Source of the DNA: an uncultured Prolixibacteraceae bacterium
Lineage (GTDB): Bacteria > Bacteroidota > Bacteroidia > Bacteroidales > Prolixibacteraceae
DNA: 33,704 bases
Direction of reading: 5' to 3'
Assembly (NCBI GenBank): GCA_913063265.1
Contig: CAJXZG010000061.1
Coordinates: 1 to 33,704 of the forward strand
Shown: in pieces, positions 33,206 through 33,704 of the stretch
Layout of the letters: every line of letters begins with the position of its first letter
Position numbering within the stretch: the stretch's first letter is position 1
Notes under the pieces: generated by a model
Seen by the model: the letters and a program-made list of their open reading frames with translations, nothing else
What the model was told of the DNA's origin: nothing
The model's database searches: none
Translations under genes and position numbers: made by a program

Positions 33206-33316
33206 ATACTGGATTCTCGTTGCTGGATTCTGGATTCTGAAATCTGGCAATGCTAAACTCGTTAAGAAATATATCTAAAATCCAGTATCAAAAATCAAGT
33301 ATCTAGTAACAAAATC
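33205..33316. repeat. Inverted array of 7-bp repeats between cysD and cysN
   Basis: Starting at the last base of the cysD stop, the left arm holds six 7-mers: GATACTG, GATTCTC, GTTGCTG, GATTCTG, GATTCTG and AAATCTG (33205-33246). After a 29-nt centre the right arm has about five units in the opposite sense: TAAAATC, CAGTATC, AAAAATC, AAGTATC and TAGTAAC (33276-33310), running up to the cysN ATG. The arms can pair, for example CTAGATACTGGATT with AATCCAGTATC and with AAGTATCTAG, to form a long imperfect hairpin in the mRNA. Confidence 0.8.
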
Positions 33317-33704
33317 ATGACAGAAAAAAAACTAAACATACAGGAGTTTCTGGATCAAGACCAGAAAAAAGATTTATTACGATTGTTAACCGCCGGTTCA
33401 GTGGATGATGGAAAATCAACACTAATCGGGAGGTTGATGTTCGACAGTAAAATGTTGTATGAAGACCAGTTGGCAACACTTGAACGCGACAGTAAAAGAA
33501 TTGGTCATGCAGGAGAAGAAATCGATTATGCGCTTTTGCTTGACGGTCTAAAGGCCGAGCGCGAACAGGGAATTACCATCGATGTGGCATATCGTTACTT
33601 TTCTACTGCCAAACGAAAATTTATTATTGCCGATACACCAGGCCACGAGCAGTACACCCGTAACATGGTAACCGGTGCATCAACAGCAAACCTTGCCATA
33701 ATCC
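33317..33704 (+). CDS. cysN: Sulfate adenylyltransferase subunit 1 (partial)
   Basis: CysN is the GTPase that drives sulfate activation by CysD. The gene runs off the right edge; 129 codons are seen. The G-domain is clear: P-loop GSVDDGKST (27-35), switch I with [17 protein letters not shown] (81-97) and the G3 motif [12 protein letters not shown] (106-117), all close to known CysN. Whether the C-terminus is fused to an APS kinase domain (CysNC) cannot be seen. It begins 112 bp after the cysD stop, behind the 7-bp repeat array. Confidence 0.95.
   Translation, partial: MTEKKLNIQEFLDQDQKKDLLRLLTAGSVDDGKSTLIGRLMFDSKMLYEDQLATLERDSKRIGHAGEEIDYALLLDGLKAEREQGITIDVAYRYFSTAKRKFIIADTPGHEQYTRNMVTGASTANLAII

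Noticed and set aside
33205..33316. CRISPR array as an explanation of the repeats
   Set aside because: Units are 7 bp in two opposed orientations without spacers, and no cas genes are present.
2424..33704. Mobile element, prophage or genomic island
   Set aside because: No transposase, integrase, phage gene or terminal repeats were found, the tRNA has no duplicated end, and gene content is housekeeping throughout.

Overview
The window looks like core chromosome of a Bacteroidota bacterium, probably class Bacteroidia and plausibly the Marinilabiliales/Prolixibacteraceae. The reasons are an AT-rich composition, promoters of the Bacteroidota type (TTTG, about 19 nt, then TAnnTTTG), the mutY-ssb-gldE-gldD block, a sulfatase of the formylglycine type, a separate 30-residue bS22/COX24-like gene, and a split ThrE exporter. 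The lineage is inferred from gene content and promoters; no rRNA is present.

Layout. (1) 39-1992, minus strand: an apparent operon of a SIS-only arabinose-5-phosphate isomerase-like protein, an isochorismatase-fold hydrolase and a YycJ-like metallo-beta-lactamase-fold protein. (2) 2424-4431, plus: sucC-sucD, behind a 0.4 kb leader that carries a perfect CRP/FNR-type palindrome. (3) 4513-11007, minus: bactofilin, AtpZ, an AtpI-like membrane protein, then atpB-E-F-H-A-G. The beta and epsilon genes (atpD, atpC) are not here. (4) 11182-13162, minus: DUF177-rpmF, a terminator, then fabH. (5) 13363-15124: a HU gene, trmH, and a convergent PncA-like cysteine hydrolase. (6) 15460-17509, minus: HU, the tiny bS22-like gene and the RNase G/E gene, with a strong hairpin just before the last. 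(7) 17644-24474, plus: mutY, ssb, gldE, gldD, a phosphopantetheinyl transferase, zwf, pgl and a DUF1801 gene, mostly tightly packed. (8) 24584-25841, plus: two halves of a ThrE-type exporter. (9) 25853-29894, minus: a secreted sulfatase and a membrane Cache-Ser/Thr kinase. (10) 30059-30134, minus: tRNA-Lys(UUU) with clear promoter and terminator. (11) 30375 to the end, plus: an SLC13/RCK permease, cysD and the start of cysN, which together look like sulfate uptake and activation.

Most of the window is ordinary housekeeping DNA and I see no clear new defence, mobile or biosynthetic system. The features that the genes do not explain are: an inverted array of 7-bp repeats filling the cysD-cysN gap; a relic of a histidine-kinase C-terminus directly upstream of a HU gene; a perfect 16-bp hairpin without a U-tract before the RNase G/E gene; an intercistronic hairpin after atpE; a CRP/FNR-like site before sucCD; and a possible frameshifted small gene inside the atp locus.

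Several starts were moved from the longest open frame. Predicted promoters overlap the upstream TTG codons of the SIS and DUF177 genes, and CysD fits its family length only from the internal ATG.
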